Assembly: GCF_024679245.1 (NCBI RefSeq)
Contig: NC_090187.1
Location: 28,388,815-28,452,814 of the forward strand
Reading direction: 5' to 3'
Length of the DNA: 64,000 nucleotides
Origin: Pseudorasbora parva
Lineage: Eukaryota; Chordata; Actinopteri; Cypriniformes; Gobionidae
The translations under genes and the position numbers were made by a program. This document shows, piece after piece, positions 25,647 to 36,317 of the stretch (the stretch's first letter is position 1; each line of letters opens with the position of its first letter). The notes under the pieces are model-generated. The model did no database searches. It worked only from the letters and a program-made list of their open reading frames with translations, and was not told the origin of the DNA.

Positions 25647-27109
25647 AATCATGAAAAAGAAACGTATTTCAGCGTTGAATTAGGGAAACGTTTTCTTTTG
25701 TTGTGTGGCGAGAACATTATCACTGACTATGTTTACTTGTGCCTAGACCAAATAATCTGTCACGGAAGTGCATAGTGCAGTGCAGCAGAGAGGAGATTCA
25801 GGACTTCCAAACAAAACAGGCTTTATTGAACAAGCAATATAAACAGGACACGAAACACGACTGACATAACATTAACGAACGACAAGGATTTCAGGGAGCG
25901 AGTTCACTATAAAGGCGTGCAGATGACGAGGACCATGTGCAGGGAATCCGGGGAGAGCGGGAGCGATAAAGAGGAAGTGCAACCAGGTGCGGGACATCAT
26001 CATGGGATCATGGGAAATGGAGTCCGGGAACAGGCGTGACGTGACAATCAGAGTACATTTCCTAACTCCCACTTCGGAAGTCGTAATTACGAGCTTGTTG
26101 TGTTCAGGTGCTTTGTTGTCGGAAAGAATGGAGGACGATAGGTTCATACTTTTGTGCGTCTTTGGAAAATGTTATTTTAACACTATAACCATTTTAGTCA
26201 TTTCCCAGTCCCAGAAAATCATAGAATCACTGGCAAACAGAGCAGCACAACACGAAAGCATATTGTTTATAATCACATTCACAATAAAGGCATAATATAG
26301 AAAATAAAGGCTGTTTAAAGACTAAAATGGCAATAGTTTTCAGTCATAAATGATCCTATTGTATTGCTACTTTTACCACACTATCTAGAATAGATAGTCA
26401 GCAAGCTCACTATTCTGGAATGATGGTCAACTACATGCAATTTTCGATGTGTTTAAAATACACATTATGCTTCAAATGAGGATTAATTTATGTAAATATT
26501 TACTTGGCCTACTTTAACGACAAGACAATGAAACTAATAAAACAACTGCCACAGCAGAAATTCGTCTCCCATCCGCCAATTTTAACAGTTATGCCACGCC
26601 CATCTCAGGAACTTGGATATCAAAATTATTTCCGAACTTCCCAGTGATAAACACGACATCAGAAGGCGTTCATTTGCAATCGAATCCTCAAAAACTCGAT
26701 AATTTATTGATTTGTATTTATGATAATTCCGATAGCACGTGAAGGCAGCATTAATAGCAGTAAGATGTTTACATAACGAGCAAAACTCTTCACTCAGTTT
26801 ACATGAAATTTTCATTATTCTGATTATTCACTAATAAGTATGGTTATACCACACTCAGATAGGCGTTACCGGCCATTGTTTTAATCTATTTAGAGCGGTA
26901 ATAATGCGATTAAGGTGTTTGCATGCCTGTTTATTGCAATTCAAATCAGTGCGTACGCCACATAGTTTAATGTGATTATGGTTACTATGATTATGAGCTT
27001 AATGTTTGATCAAAGTATTGCATTTACATGAGGAAAGTTTAATAGCAATATTGCCAAAATCCCATTAAAATATCATTATGAGGGTGCATGTAAACGCACT
27101 CATTGTTGG
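25647..27109. other. No gene; probable old transposon pieces
   Basis: Around 25760-26045 text such as AACAGGCTTTATTGAACAAG and CATGGGAAATGGAGTCCGGG resembles dispersed fish retroelement sequence, but I cannot name the family. Around 26050-26110 and 26580-26680, related Ser/Gly-poor CpG-containing stretches (CCACTTCGGAAGTCG; TTTCCGAACTTCCCAGT) face each other and may be arms of one old element. No convincing coding region. Confidence 0.3.
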
Positions 27110-27116
27110 ATTGAAT

Positions 27117-27275
27117 TTCATTTACATTTACACATTAGACAGACGCTTTTATCCAAAGCAACTTGCATTGCATTCAAATTATAAATGTTATCGATTCATA
27201 CACTCCCTGGGAATCAAACCCTTGACCTTGGCATTGCTAGCACCACGTTCCACTGTTTGAGCTACAGGAATGAAA
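27117..27275 (-). mobile_element. tRNA-derived SINE
   Basis: Read on the minus strand it begins ATTCCTGTAGCTCAAACAGT (box A-like, about 27248-27270), followed by AAGGGTTTGATTCCC (box B-like, 27209-27223), matching a tRNA-type RNA polymerase III promoter. It ends in GCTTTGGATAAAAGCGTCTG and ATGTAAATG, the tail common to fish V-SINE/HE-type elements. About 155 bp. The box A is diverged, so the copy is old. Confidence 0.7.
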
Positions 27276-27783
27276 GAACATTCCAAGTGTTGCACTGATA
27301 GAGAAGTTCCAGTATATTAGAAATTTGATTCAGTGGATCAGTGATTCATAATCTGTTCGCATTCATTGCACCTTGAAGGGTAGAGGGCTTTCCTGTCTTT
27401 CATTGGAGGTTGTTTCTAATGGGCCAATTATGTGGTAAATTAGACCAATTATGCAAAATGATCAACATTTTTGAGCTACCGCTTCTCATCCAAGTCATTG
27501 TTATATTGATCTCCTGGTTACCTAGAAGACCTTTGGATTTCTCTAATGTGAATTTCTTTCAAACATTAAATGTAATTGAAAAGAAAAAAATAAATAGACA
27601 AAATGGAGAGCAAAGCCACTGTGTTCTAATTCATTACGCTAAATAGAAGAAAGGATAACACACTCCTCTGAATGCATTAAAAAGAAATGAAGCATATTGA
27701 TTTAAATTAAATGAATAACTGATTTCACGCCTCCAGAATAGCTGAAAAGAGCTGCGAGGGAAAATGGTTTTTTGTGTGGAGGT
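27276..27783. other. No recognised feature
   Basis: AT-rich DNA; the 78-codon frame at 27410-27646 shows no domain. Confidence 0.3.
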
Positions 27784-28090
27784 AAAAGAGCAATAGAGGC
27801 CTGTTAGAGAGTGTGGAGGAAGCAGCCAGCAGTCATGTGTGACACACAGTCCCAGCGTTCCTCCCTGCGGGGCGCAGTGGGGGGACTGTGGGAGTGGTGA
27901 GCGTTATGATGCTGGTGGGGGGTCTGTATCGGAGCTGCGGGCAGAAACACAGACAGCTCGACACTGGCAGGGCGCTCACAGAGGCACCCGCAGACGTTCG
28001 TGTCACCAATAGGGGGTCTCGTAGTGCACACAGCACCAGCAGATGAGGAAGAAAGGAAGGACAAAGAAGGATGGGGTGTCTCTCACTCAC
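27784..28090. other. GC-rich island, function unknown
   Basis: About 300 bases with clearly higher GC and several CpG sites (GTTCCTCCCTGCGGGGCGCA; GGCACCCGCAGACGTTCGTG) in an AT-rich neighbourhood. Minus-strand frames of 85 and 86 codons overlap it, rich in Ser, Pro and His, with no recognised domain. It could be an exon, a promoter-proximal CpG patch or unique DNA. Confidence 0.25.
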
Positions 28091-28471
28091 TGCCTTGCTT
28101 TCCTTCCCTGGGTGCGTCTCAATCAGTTCACTAGCTTCCGGGGATGTGAATCAGTATATCGTGGACACAAATACAGGCACTGGTAAGGATAGTAAGGAAG
28201 CTGGCTCTACACATTGATGATACACTGATGACTGTTTCCAGTGACATGGCAATGTCCTCAATGTACAACATCACTTCTGGTATTTATGAACAACAGCAGA
28301 ACTGATATCTTCCTGGCATTATTTTTTAATGTTAAGTATATTGTGATAAACACTTTGCTCGTTTCAGCTGTAAATACATTATATCAGCACAAAGTTGATT
28401 TATTGGTGAGAATCAATAAAATGATTGAATATATATTGAGGCAAATGTTTTGTCAATAGCCCTTTTCACAT
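28091..28471. other. No recognised gene
   Basis: GGGTGCGTCTCAATCAGTTC at about 28109-28130 resembles the arm of the small palindrome at 36356-36463, so a MITE relic is likely. The rest is AT-rich. Confidence 0.3.
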
Positions 28472-28844
28472 ATTATTATATTATTCGTTACATTTATATA
28501 GCGCTTTGGTAACACTTTACTTGAAGGGGTGTGCATAAGACTGACATGACACCTTCATAATCATGACATGACACTTGTCATGAATATGAAGGAGTTTTTA
28601 TGCATGTTTATGACAACTGTCATTAAGTGTCATTCGCTTAATTATGTCATTTTTAATGCAATGATGACATTTCGGAGTTGTCTTTGTTATGACAACTTGA
28701 CATAAACCAATACATCATAACCTGTCAGTGTCTTTGTGATGACAACTTGACATTACCAAGACAACATAACCTGTCATAAACAGACATGAAATGACATAGC
28801 AGATTAATTATCAAATTTAAGAAACTACTTAGCTTTTTGGGTTT

Positions 28845-29361
28845 ACATTACATTAGTTGCAAGGCAACGTGGGGGAGAGGATGCTGGCGTTGTCTGTTCG
28901 CCGTTTCTCCACCCACAAATCATGTTAACTTTACTATTAAATTTAGATTTTATTATATTTTCTTATGTTTGTGACTAGTCTAACAGAGCTACTATTGGGA
29001 CTGTTGCTGATTGCTGGCAGCCACTGAGAGGACGTTGTTTGCTGTTTTTTCACCGCTTCTCTTCTGTTTTTGTTTGAATTTGTGGTTGGTTTTGATTTGA
29101 AGGACATTTGATGTTGCTCGCTGCGCCTGCTCTCTCTTCTGGGTGTCGGCTGCTCACTGGTGGTCTCCCTCGGGCTTGAACTGCATGGTGGCTGAAGTTT
29201 GCACCAGGCTAGCGTCATCAGCGTCCGGCATGATGTTGAGATGTAATTTTTACTTGTTATTCATGTATTGTTATTTTTTCCCTTTGTTGCACTTTGAGAT
29301 TCTTCGGAATGAAAAGTGCGTTATAAATAAAATCTATTACTATTATTATTATTATTATTAA
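28845..29361 (+). mobile_element. L2-like LINE or L2-tailed SINE end
   Basis: Ends GCACTTTGAGATTCTTCGGA then AAAAGTGCGTTATAAATAAA and a (TTA)n tail, the 3' signature of fish L2-like elements and nearly the same as the 3' end of the LINE at 51541-52945. Its limits are set by comparison of the two arms of element T: the left arm breaks after GGGTTT (about 28844) and resumes with AAACTGTCATGTGG (about 29362). It has no coding capacity. Confidence 0.6.
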
Positions 29362-29438
29362 TAAACTGTCATGTGGTTGGTTTTGACGTTGGCTGTCATT
29401 AGGCTATTATAATGTCATGATTTTTTTTATAAATTTAA

Positions 29439-29826
29439 TTTGTCATTTACATGTCATTAAGTGTCAATACTCTGTCAAAATATTTTATAACATTGTCATG
29501 AATATATTTCTTGACCTAAACTACAGTGGTACAAGTTGAATTTGTCATTAACATGTCATTAAGTGTCAATACTGTGTCAAATTATTTCATAACATTGTCA
29601 TGAATATGTTTCTTGACCTAAACTACAGTGGTACAAGTTGAATTTGTCATTAACATGTCATTAAGTGTCAATACTGTGTCAAATTATTTCATAACATTGT
29701 CATGAATATATTTCTTGACCTAAACTACAGTGGTACAAGTTGAATTTGTCATTAACATGTCATTAAGTGTCAATACTCTGTCAAATTATTTTATAACAGT
29801 GTCATGAATATTTAGCTTGACCTGAA
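29439..29826. repeat. 102-bp tandem repeat, 3.8 copies
   Basis: A unit starting TTTGTCATTAACATGTCATT begins at 29439, 29541, 29643 and 29745, exactly 102 bases apart, with few differences. It lies inside element T next to the inner end of the left arm. Confidence 0.93.
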
Positions 29827-31413
29827 ATATGGCATCATAGAGGAAATCGTACAGAGTCATTAAAAACTATTAATATAACTCAAAATGATAGAGTGGCATA
29901 GACATATACACCTATGATGTCTATGGTGGCACCACTGGTAATGTGTACGCTGTAACAGTTGTTGACAGAGCCTCAGTCAGGTTAGTTTGTTTAGGTGTTT
30001 AATGTCAATTTAGTTTGCAGTAAGTAAAAACAATTCACAACAACGTTATTTTGGGTTTAATATACTTTATTTAAACTTTCGCTCACTCTTTAACGAATAG
30101 TTTGAGTTTATTCTTACCATTCCGTTTGTTATGGTGGAGTCTCGTGTGCTGGTGCACCGTCAAAAGGGGTTCGGGCGGAAACGTTGGCCCTATATATAAT
30201 GTTCCGGCCTAGGCTCTAGCCACAACCATTCTTTGTTCAGCCCGGGGTGGGGCTCAAAAGACTATTTCTCTTATTTTTATACACTGGAAGATAATTTATA
30301 AAGTGAAGTCATTTGACAAAGTGTTATTTTTCTGTGTTTGTTTATGTGTGTATATGATGTTGATATATATATGTTTATTTTGTTTAATGGCCATTATTTG
30401 TGTACGTGTTTTCCCCTTTTTGCGTTAATTGGTGCTGGTCACCTGTGTATAAATTCATGCCTTGTGTTTTTAAGAGTCAGTTCTGTGAGACGCCAGGTCT
30501 TAAAAATTAAATGATTGATTTTATTTCTCAAACTCCTTTTTATATTTTTAAGACATTTGAAATTGTCTATTATCTAACCTTCTGTTGAAGCTGGTGGAGG
30601 AAACTTAAAAAATAAAATAAAACATTGTGAACTGAAAAATATTAATGATGCTGTTATTAAAAAATAATTTGACAGCGTATTAACACCTAATTGCATTTTA
30701 ATGACAAATTAAACTTGTGCCACTGAAAAAAATGTATGACATTATAATGGCCTCAGTCAACATCAAAACCAACCACATAACAGTTTAAGGTTAACCCTAT
30801 AAGCTAAGTAAGTTTCTTAAATTTGATAATCTGTTATGTCATGTTTATGACAGGTTATGTTGTCTTGGTAATGTCAAGTTGTCATGACAAAGACACTGAC
30901 AGGTTATGATGTATTGGTTTATGTCAAGTTGTCATAACAAAGACAACTCCGAAATGTCATCATTGCATTAAAAATGACATAATTAAGCGAATGACACTTA
31001 ATGACAGTTGTCATAAAGATGCATAAAAACTCCTTCATATTCATGACAAGTGTCATGTCATGATTATGAAGGTGTCTTGTCAGTCTTATGCACACCCCTT
31101 CAAGTAAAGTGTTACCGCGCTTTTCTAGGCACTCAAAGTGCTATACATAGAAGGTAGAATCTCCTTAACCACCACCAATGTGCAGCACCCACCTGGATGA
31201 TGCGACGGCAGCCATATTGCGCCAGAACGCTCACCACACATCAGCTTATGGTGGAGAGGAGACCGAGTGATGAAGCCAATCAGGATAGGGGGAAGATTAG
31301 GAGGCCATGATGGACAGGGGCCATTGGGCAAATTTGGCCAGGTTACACCCCTACTCTTTATCGAAGGACATCCTGGGATTTTTAACAACCACAGAGTCGG
31401 GACCTCGGTTTAA

Positions 31414-32563
31414 AGGGGGGGTGAAATGCTGTTTCATGCATACTGATCTTTTTACACTGTTAAAGACTTGGAATCCCATACTAAACATAGACAAAGTTTC
31501 AAAAGTTAAGGTGGACGTTTGATGGGAGTATTTCTTTGTCAAAAATACTACTTCCGGTTAGTCATAAGTTTCGGCAAGTTTTTTGAGATCATGCGTCCCC
31601 ATTGACGTTAGTGGGGGCGGAATTTCCTTGTATGGGCCTTACGGACAATTCTACCGGAAGCGCGTGAGAGAGAGCGAGGGAGAGAGCGAAAGCAACAGGC
31701 TACCCCCATCAAAGCGCTGGCTTGTAGGATGCTAAACAGGTGATATAACCAGTAGCTACTGACTTACCCACTGATAGGCCGGCGGTCGATCTGTATTAGC
31801 ACTTTCCTCACGCGACGGGCGAATCACTTTCCTCACAGAGCGACTCACTTTCCTCACGCGGCAGGCGAATCACTTTCCTCACTGAGCGAATCACTTTCCT
31901 CACAGAGCGACTCACTTTCCTCATGCGGCGGGCGAATCACTTTCCTCACTGAGCGAATCACTTTCCTCACAGAGCGACTCACTTTCCTCACGCGACGGGC
32001 GAATCACTTTCCTCACAGAGCGACTCACTTTCCTCACGCGGCAGGCGAATCACTTTCCTCACTGAGCGAATCACTTTCCTCACAGAGCGACTCACTTTCC
32101 TCACGCGGCGGGCGAATCACTTTCCTCACTGAGCGAATCACTTTCCTCACAGAGCGAATCACTTTCCTCACAGAGCGACTCACTTTCCTCACGCGGCGGG
32201 CGAATCACTTTCCTCACTGAGCGAATCACTTTCCTCACAGAGCGAATCACTTTCCTCACGCGGCGGGCGAATCACTTTCCTCACTGAGCGAATCACTTTC
32301 CTCACAGAGCGAATCACTTTCCTCGCAGAGCGACTCACTTTCCTCACTGCAGCGCGCTGCTGCACACGTCATTATTTAGCTCCGCTCACATGACACGCCC
32401 CCACCCGCTCGGCTTTTTTCGGAAAGACTCGGAACAGCGCATCTTTCTTATATAATTATTAAAAAAAATAAAGACTTTTCGGAGATATGCAGGATGCAAT
32501 GCTACTCTATAGGTACTCAAGATTGACATGACACTGACTGAAACTGAGTGTTTCACCCCCCCT
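31414..32563. mobile_element. TTAA-flanked element with minisatellite
   Basis: 1150 bp between TTAA at 31410-31413 and 32564-32567. Ends AGGGGGGGTGAAA and its exact complement TTTCACCCCCCCT are inverted repeats. It interrupts the 5S-headed SINE. The middle is a large minisatellite (31800-32348). CpG and GA-rich sequence (GAGAGAGCGAGG) precedes it. Kolobok-type by duplication; no transposase. Confidence 0.75.
31800..32348. repeat. Minisatellite with 180-bp higher-order unit
   Basis: Monomers all start CACTTTCCTCAC. Two kinds alternate: 21 bases (…AGAGCGACT or …TGAGCGAAT) and 25 bases (…GCGGCGGGCGAAT). The order 25-21-25-21-21-25-21-21 makes a 180-bp unit at 31800-31979, repeated at 31980-32159, followed by a less regular 25/21/21 stretch. 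Confidence 0.92.
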
Positions 32564-32767
32564 TTAATGTCTCATCCGGAAGATGGTGCTCTTTTGACTG
32601 TACAGTGTCCCCATCACTATACTGGGGTGTTAGGACCCACACAGACCACAGGGTAAGCGCCCCCTGCTGGCCTCACGCACACCTCTACCAGCAGCTACCT
32701 GTTTTTTCCAGTTGGCTCAGCCCTGCTTAGCTTCAGTGGGAAACCAGTCTTGGGTTACAGGGTGATA

Positions 32768-33284
32768 TAGCCTGACAAGCCAGACCCACATCAAGATGTT
32801 TGGTCTGGGAACTCACCATTGGAAGGGCTCAATCCGAGGGGCGGGATAAACGGTTGAAACGGCTTTCAAACTCCCTCTGCACGCAATAGGATAGCGCTTC
32901 AACCAACCAGAGCAATGTGAAGCGGAGCTAGTTGATAGATAAAACATTATCCGTATCCGATCGGCAAAACTCAGAACACATCTTCCCTTCTTAAGAATGA
33001 CTTCAGTGCCGTTCTTTGTTCTTTTCTCAAAGAAAGTTTAACTACAAGTCTTCCAGAGTCACAGCCAATGGCGATGCGAAAGACCGCCTTTCGCCACATT
33101 CTTTGTTTACAAGTAGCACGCAACTCTGCCGTTGTTATGTTAAGGCCACCCACCGACTCTATACACGACGTGATTGGCCTGACCAAAGTTTGGTTTTTCC
33201 AACTCAGAAGTCTATTGAAAGTTGCTAGACTACACTCACGGCAAATTAGGTTTGCTGCCGCTAGGGTGCGTTTATACTAGGCTA
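32768..33284 (+). mobile_element. Family C DNA element, copy 3
   Basis: 517 bp starting TAGCCTGACAAGCCAGACCC and ending in TACTAGGCTA, colinear with copies 1 and 2 but more diverged and with small deletions. No matching 9-bp flanks were found. It starts at the very base where the 5S-headed SINE begins, so either the SINE end or this element lost its flank. The frame seen in copy 2 has an early stop here. Confidence 0.65.
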
Positions 33285-34103
33285 CTTTTCACACACAGTC
33301 TGGTAAATTACTGGTAAGAGATAATGTGTATAACATGACGTTGCAAAAATTGGCTCTGGCAATTTACCAGTAAGAAAAGTTGTAACATTACCAATAAATT
33401 ACAAGTAATGTGCTCTGTATATTCATGTATGAAATCAGAGTCTAATCTAAGTCTAATTTGGTTTAATCATAAAGACTTATGAAGATGATTACACTGCACT
33501 GTTTACAGTAAGAGTTTTAATAGTTTTTTTCTATAAATGATCGCTAAATGACCATCTTTGACCATTGCGCAACGTCTCGCAGCTTTTTCAATGCGTCACG
33601 CTTGAGACCCAGCCTTTTCCATTGATCAGCGCTGCGGCTCTGCTGCGCTTACTGTTATACGTATCTCATGTTTTTAAGAGCAAATGTAAGTTTTCTTTGA
33701 CCATCTGTTATGCCTGTCATTCAGACGGCAAAAAGATGTTGTCAAATTGAACATATAGCAAAACTAAAGTGCTTCTTTTCATGCGGGAGGATGAAGACAA
33801 CGGTGCAGAGTTTAAAGATCATTTCCGATCGTGTCTACCATAGAGATATTTACCATATTTATATTTATATAAAAAAAATATATAATTCCAAAAATTCATA
33901 ATAAAATAGAATTTATTTATTTTATGTTTATATTAAATTATTATAGGATCTCCTTGAATACTTTCAGCTTTACTTTTTAAAATAATTGTGTTTCTGTATT
34001 TTTTTAATATTTTGATATGAACCTATTTTATTGACAGTATATTTAATTAACAAAAAAATATTTATTGAAATAAACACAAAATAGTTAAAACATTGCTAAT
34101 GTG
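33285..34103. other. No recognised gene
   Basis: AT-rich DNA with only short frames and no repeat family recognised. Confidence 0.35.
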
Positions 34104-34159
34104 ATTAGCCATTATTAAAAATATATATATATAATATGTGAATAATAAAAATAATAAAT

Positions 34160-34183
34160 GTATGATTGCAGAAAAAATATATA

Positions 34184-34249
<66 letters not shown>

Positions 34250-34270
34250 TAAAAAAATCTGCAATCATAC
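34160..34270. repeat. AT-rich cruciform-like hairpin
   Basis: A run of AT dinucleotides (about 34176-34243) is flanked by unique arms GTATGATTGCAGA (34160-34172) and TCTGCAATCATAC (34258-34270), which are exact reverse complements. The whole 111 bases can fold on itself. Confidence 0.85.
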
Positions 34271-35057
34271 ACCATGGGAGTGGTGAATTGTACCCTAATT
34301 GTTAGCTAGATTATGTTCATTTGTTGTCAATGTATGTTTATGCTGAAGTATAATTAAATAATGGTTTCTATTTATATTTAAAAACAAAAAATGATGTCTA
34401 TTGTGTGATGTAGTGAGTTTTCTCACATGATTTATGTTTTGAGCTTCAGAACTTCCATTAAGGGAGCATTGTCAGAATCGATGCTCTTTGCATTGTGGGA
34501 TTTTTTTTATAGGGAGTGAACATTTCAGTGCACTGGAAAGATTCTGCGATTGAGACAGCCCTAGGGAGCTAATTGAGAAGCACTCCCTGACTTTGCGGTC
34601 TCTCTTTCCTCTCTGAGTTGTCTTTTCGATTATTCTGTTTATTTCCTTGCCTTTCTACTTCCTGTCCCTCTCAGTTTTATGTTTTCACTTTTAAAAGGCT
34701 ACAATTAGGGTGATGACTATCAATGAAATAGTTCCAAATTTGTTCTGTCAGCATGCTAAAAATATGCTGTAAAAAAGCATCAGAAACATAATTCACACGT
34801 AGTTGATCCGACAAGGAACATAAATTGTCTTAGCACCATTATTTTCAATTAAAGTGTTGCCAGGACTTAAACAACATACTGTAGATCAGATGGTTATGTG
34901 TGATATCTCCCCCAGCCCAGTTTAATGAATTATTACAATCAATATTTTAAATAAAACTTCTTTTTTGTTCACTCTACATATTTTATTTTGATTTCCTTTG
35001 GTTACATTTTATTTTTTATTTATTTTTTGCTTTTATATTATGAAGGTAACATTAAGG
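34271..35057. other. No recognised gene
   Basis: No coding evidence. Around 34450-34565 the text ATGCTCTTTGCATTGTGGGA looks repeat-like but cannot be assigned. Confidence 0.3.
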
Positions 35058-35160
35058 TAGTCGGTCTGAGAGAAGAGGATACAGAGGATAGGAATAGATG
35101 GAGGCAGATGATTCGCTGTGGCGACCCCTGAAGGGAACAGCCGAAAGAAGAAGAAGATAT
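35058..35160 (+). mobile_element. LINE 3' end fragment
   Basis: GGAGGCAGATGATTCGCTGT, GGCGACCCCTGAAGGG and AACAGCCGAAAGAAGAAGAA form the familiar 3' end and GAA-type tail of a fish non-LTR retrotransposon. Only the last 100 bases are present, the usual result of 5' truncation. I cannot name the clade with confidence. Confidence 0.5.
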
Positions 35161-35415
35161 TATGTTTTGCTTTTGCTTTGTTTGTTGCTTTGCTTCATGT
35201 TTGTATCTATTTTTTTTTTATTTAGTTTTGCTTTAATTTTGTTTTTTAATTTAATTTTGCTTTGTTGTTTGCTGTTTTGTTCTATTGCATTTTTGTGTTT
35301 TTTATTTTGGAATTTGTTTTGCCTCGCTTTGATTTTTCTTTTAGTTTTCTTTTTATTTAGTTTTGTTTTGTTTTGCTTTGCTTTTAATTTGTTTTTGTTT
35401 TGTTTACTTTTCGTT
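35161..35415. repeat. T-rich (TTTTG/TTGCT) simple repeat
   Basis: Low-complexity stretch of TTTG, TTGCT and TTTTA units. The 107-codon frame across it is almost all Phe, Leu and Cys and is an artefact. Confidence 0.8.
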
Positions 35416-36317
35416 TTTTGATGTATTATGGGTGTATTATGGGTATTAAGGGTGTATTATGGTGCCTTGCTGTGTATTTATGTTTTGTTTTGGGTCTGCT
35501 TTCATTAGCGTGGCTCCCTGGATGACACCGTGTTTATTTCATCAACAACCCCATATGTACACTGCATATCAGACCTCACCTGAACACCATGTGACTGAAA
35601 GAGTAAGTTAGACGGAGAAAAAAAACTGTTATTGGGAAGCATTACAGAGGTCCTGCTGATTTGTTAACCTTCAGAGAGGACTACTCGGTATCACTGTGCT
35701 TTTTCTGGAAACCCTAACTGTTTTTGATCAGGATAGGAGGAAACATGCAGTGTAGGTTTTCATTCTATTTCAGGCAGGCTACATATAAGTGTCAATGTGT
35801 GTAGGGTGCTGTGTGGTAGATGCGAGTGATATTGATTTTTTTGTTTATGGATCTGCCATTCTTTGTCTTCTTGTTTCTATTTCAAAGGGAATAAAGATGT
35901 GAATTGGTAGATATCATTATCAATAAAGACTGTGAACAGGAATTGTGGGTAAATTTGGCAATAATCTCATGAAAACATCCGTCACACTTTTTATATTACT
36001 ATTCTTAAATAGAAAATAATCTATGATGCATAATAAAAAAGCCTATTTTTGAGACAAATTTTGGGATTTTTTTGTTTTTGTTATTATTACTTCCATGGAA
36101 TTAAATATCCTCCAAATGTTTAGATTTTTGATTTGTTGTTTTAATGGTGATTCTCATTAAATTATCAATATTTAAAAAATATACATTTTGTAAGAAAAAA
36201 AAAAGAAGAAAAGCAGTGCAACAAATGTTTATGCAAACAGTTCAATTTAGTAAACATGAACAATACATAATTTTTTTTTTTTTTAACAACAATCTAAAAA
36301 AACTTGAAATGTACTCA
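35416..36317. other. No recognised gene
   Basis: AT-rich DNA with homopolymer runs; short direct repeats of GTATTATGGGTG near 35425-35460. Confidence 0.3.

Larger units (their letters stand above)
28508..31116. mobile_element. Element T, long-TIR DNA transposon
   Basis: 2.6 kb with perfect GGTAACACTTTACTTGAAGG ends and inverted arms of about 420 bp (28508-28844 plus 29362-29445, against 30705-31116). GCGCTTT occurs at 28501-28507 and 31117-31123, a 7-bp target duplication; joining across it restores the SINE tail. The left arm is itself interrupted by an L2 tail. No transposase frame. A TATA-like CTATATATAATG is at about 30190. A 7-bp duplication does not clearly match hAT (8), so the superfamily is left open. 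Confidence 0.75.
28472..32767 (-). mobile_element. 5S-headed SINE, split by two insertions
   Basis: Three separated pieces form one minus-strand SINE of about 530 bp: head 32564-32767, body 31117-31413, tail 28472-28507. On the minus strand the head reads CACCCTGTAACCC ... GAAGCTAAGCAGGGCTGAGC, very close to the 5S rRNA internal promoter (GAAGCTAAGCAGGGTCGGGC in typical 5S genes), as in SINE3-type elements. The tail CTTTGAGTGCCTAGAAAAGC then GCTATATAAATGTAAC is shared with fish LINE/SINE tails. Element T interrupts the tail and a TTAA element interrupts the body; removing both restores a continuous SINE, which sets the order of events. Confidence 0.75.

Noticed and set aside
27205..27270. tRNA gene on the minus strand
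   Set aside because: Box A and box B are present, but no cloverleaf can be formed with confidence and a SINE tail follows directly.
31800..32348. Regular repeats that might be taken for a CRISPR array
   Set aside because: The units are contiguous 21/25-mers without unique spacers and lie inside a TTAA-flanked transposon.
32564..32767. 5S rRNA gene on the minus strand
   Set aside because: Only the internal promoter block resembles 5S; the sequence continues into a SINE body, so it is a SINE head.
35098..35421. 107-codon hydrophobic frame resembling a membrane protein
   Set aside because: It is a translation of T-rich low-complexity DNA, preceded by a LINE 3' end.
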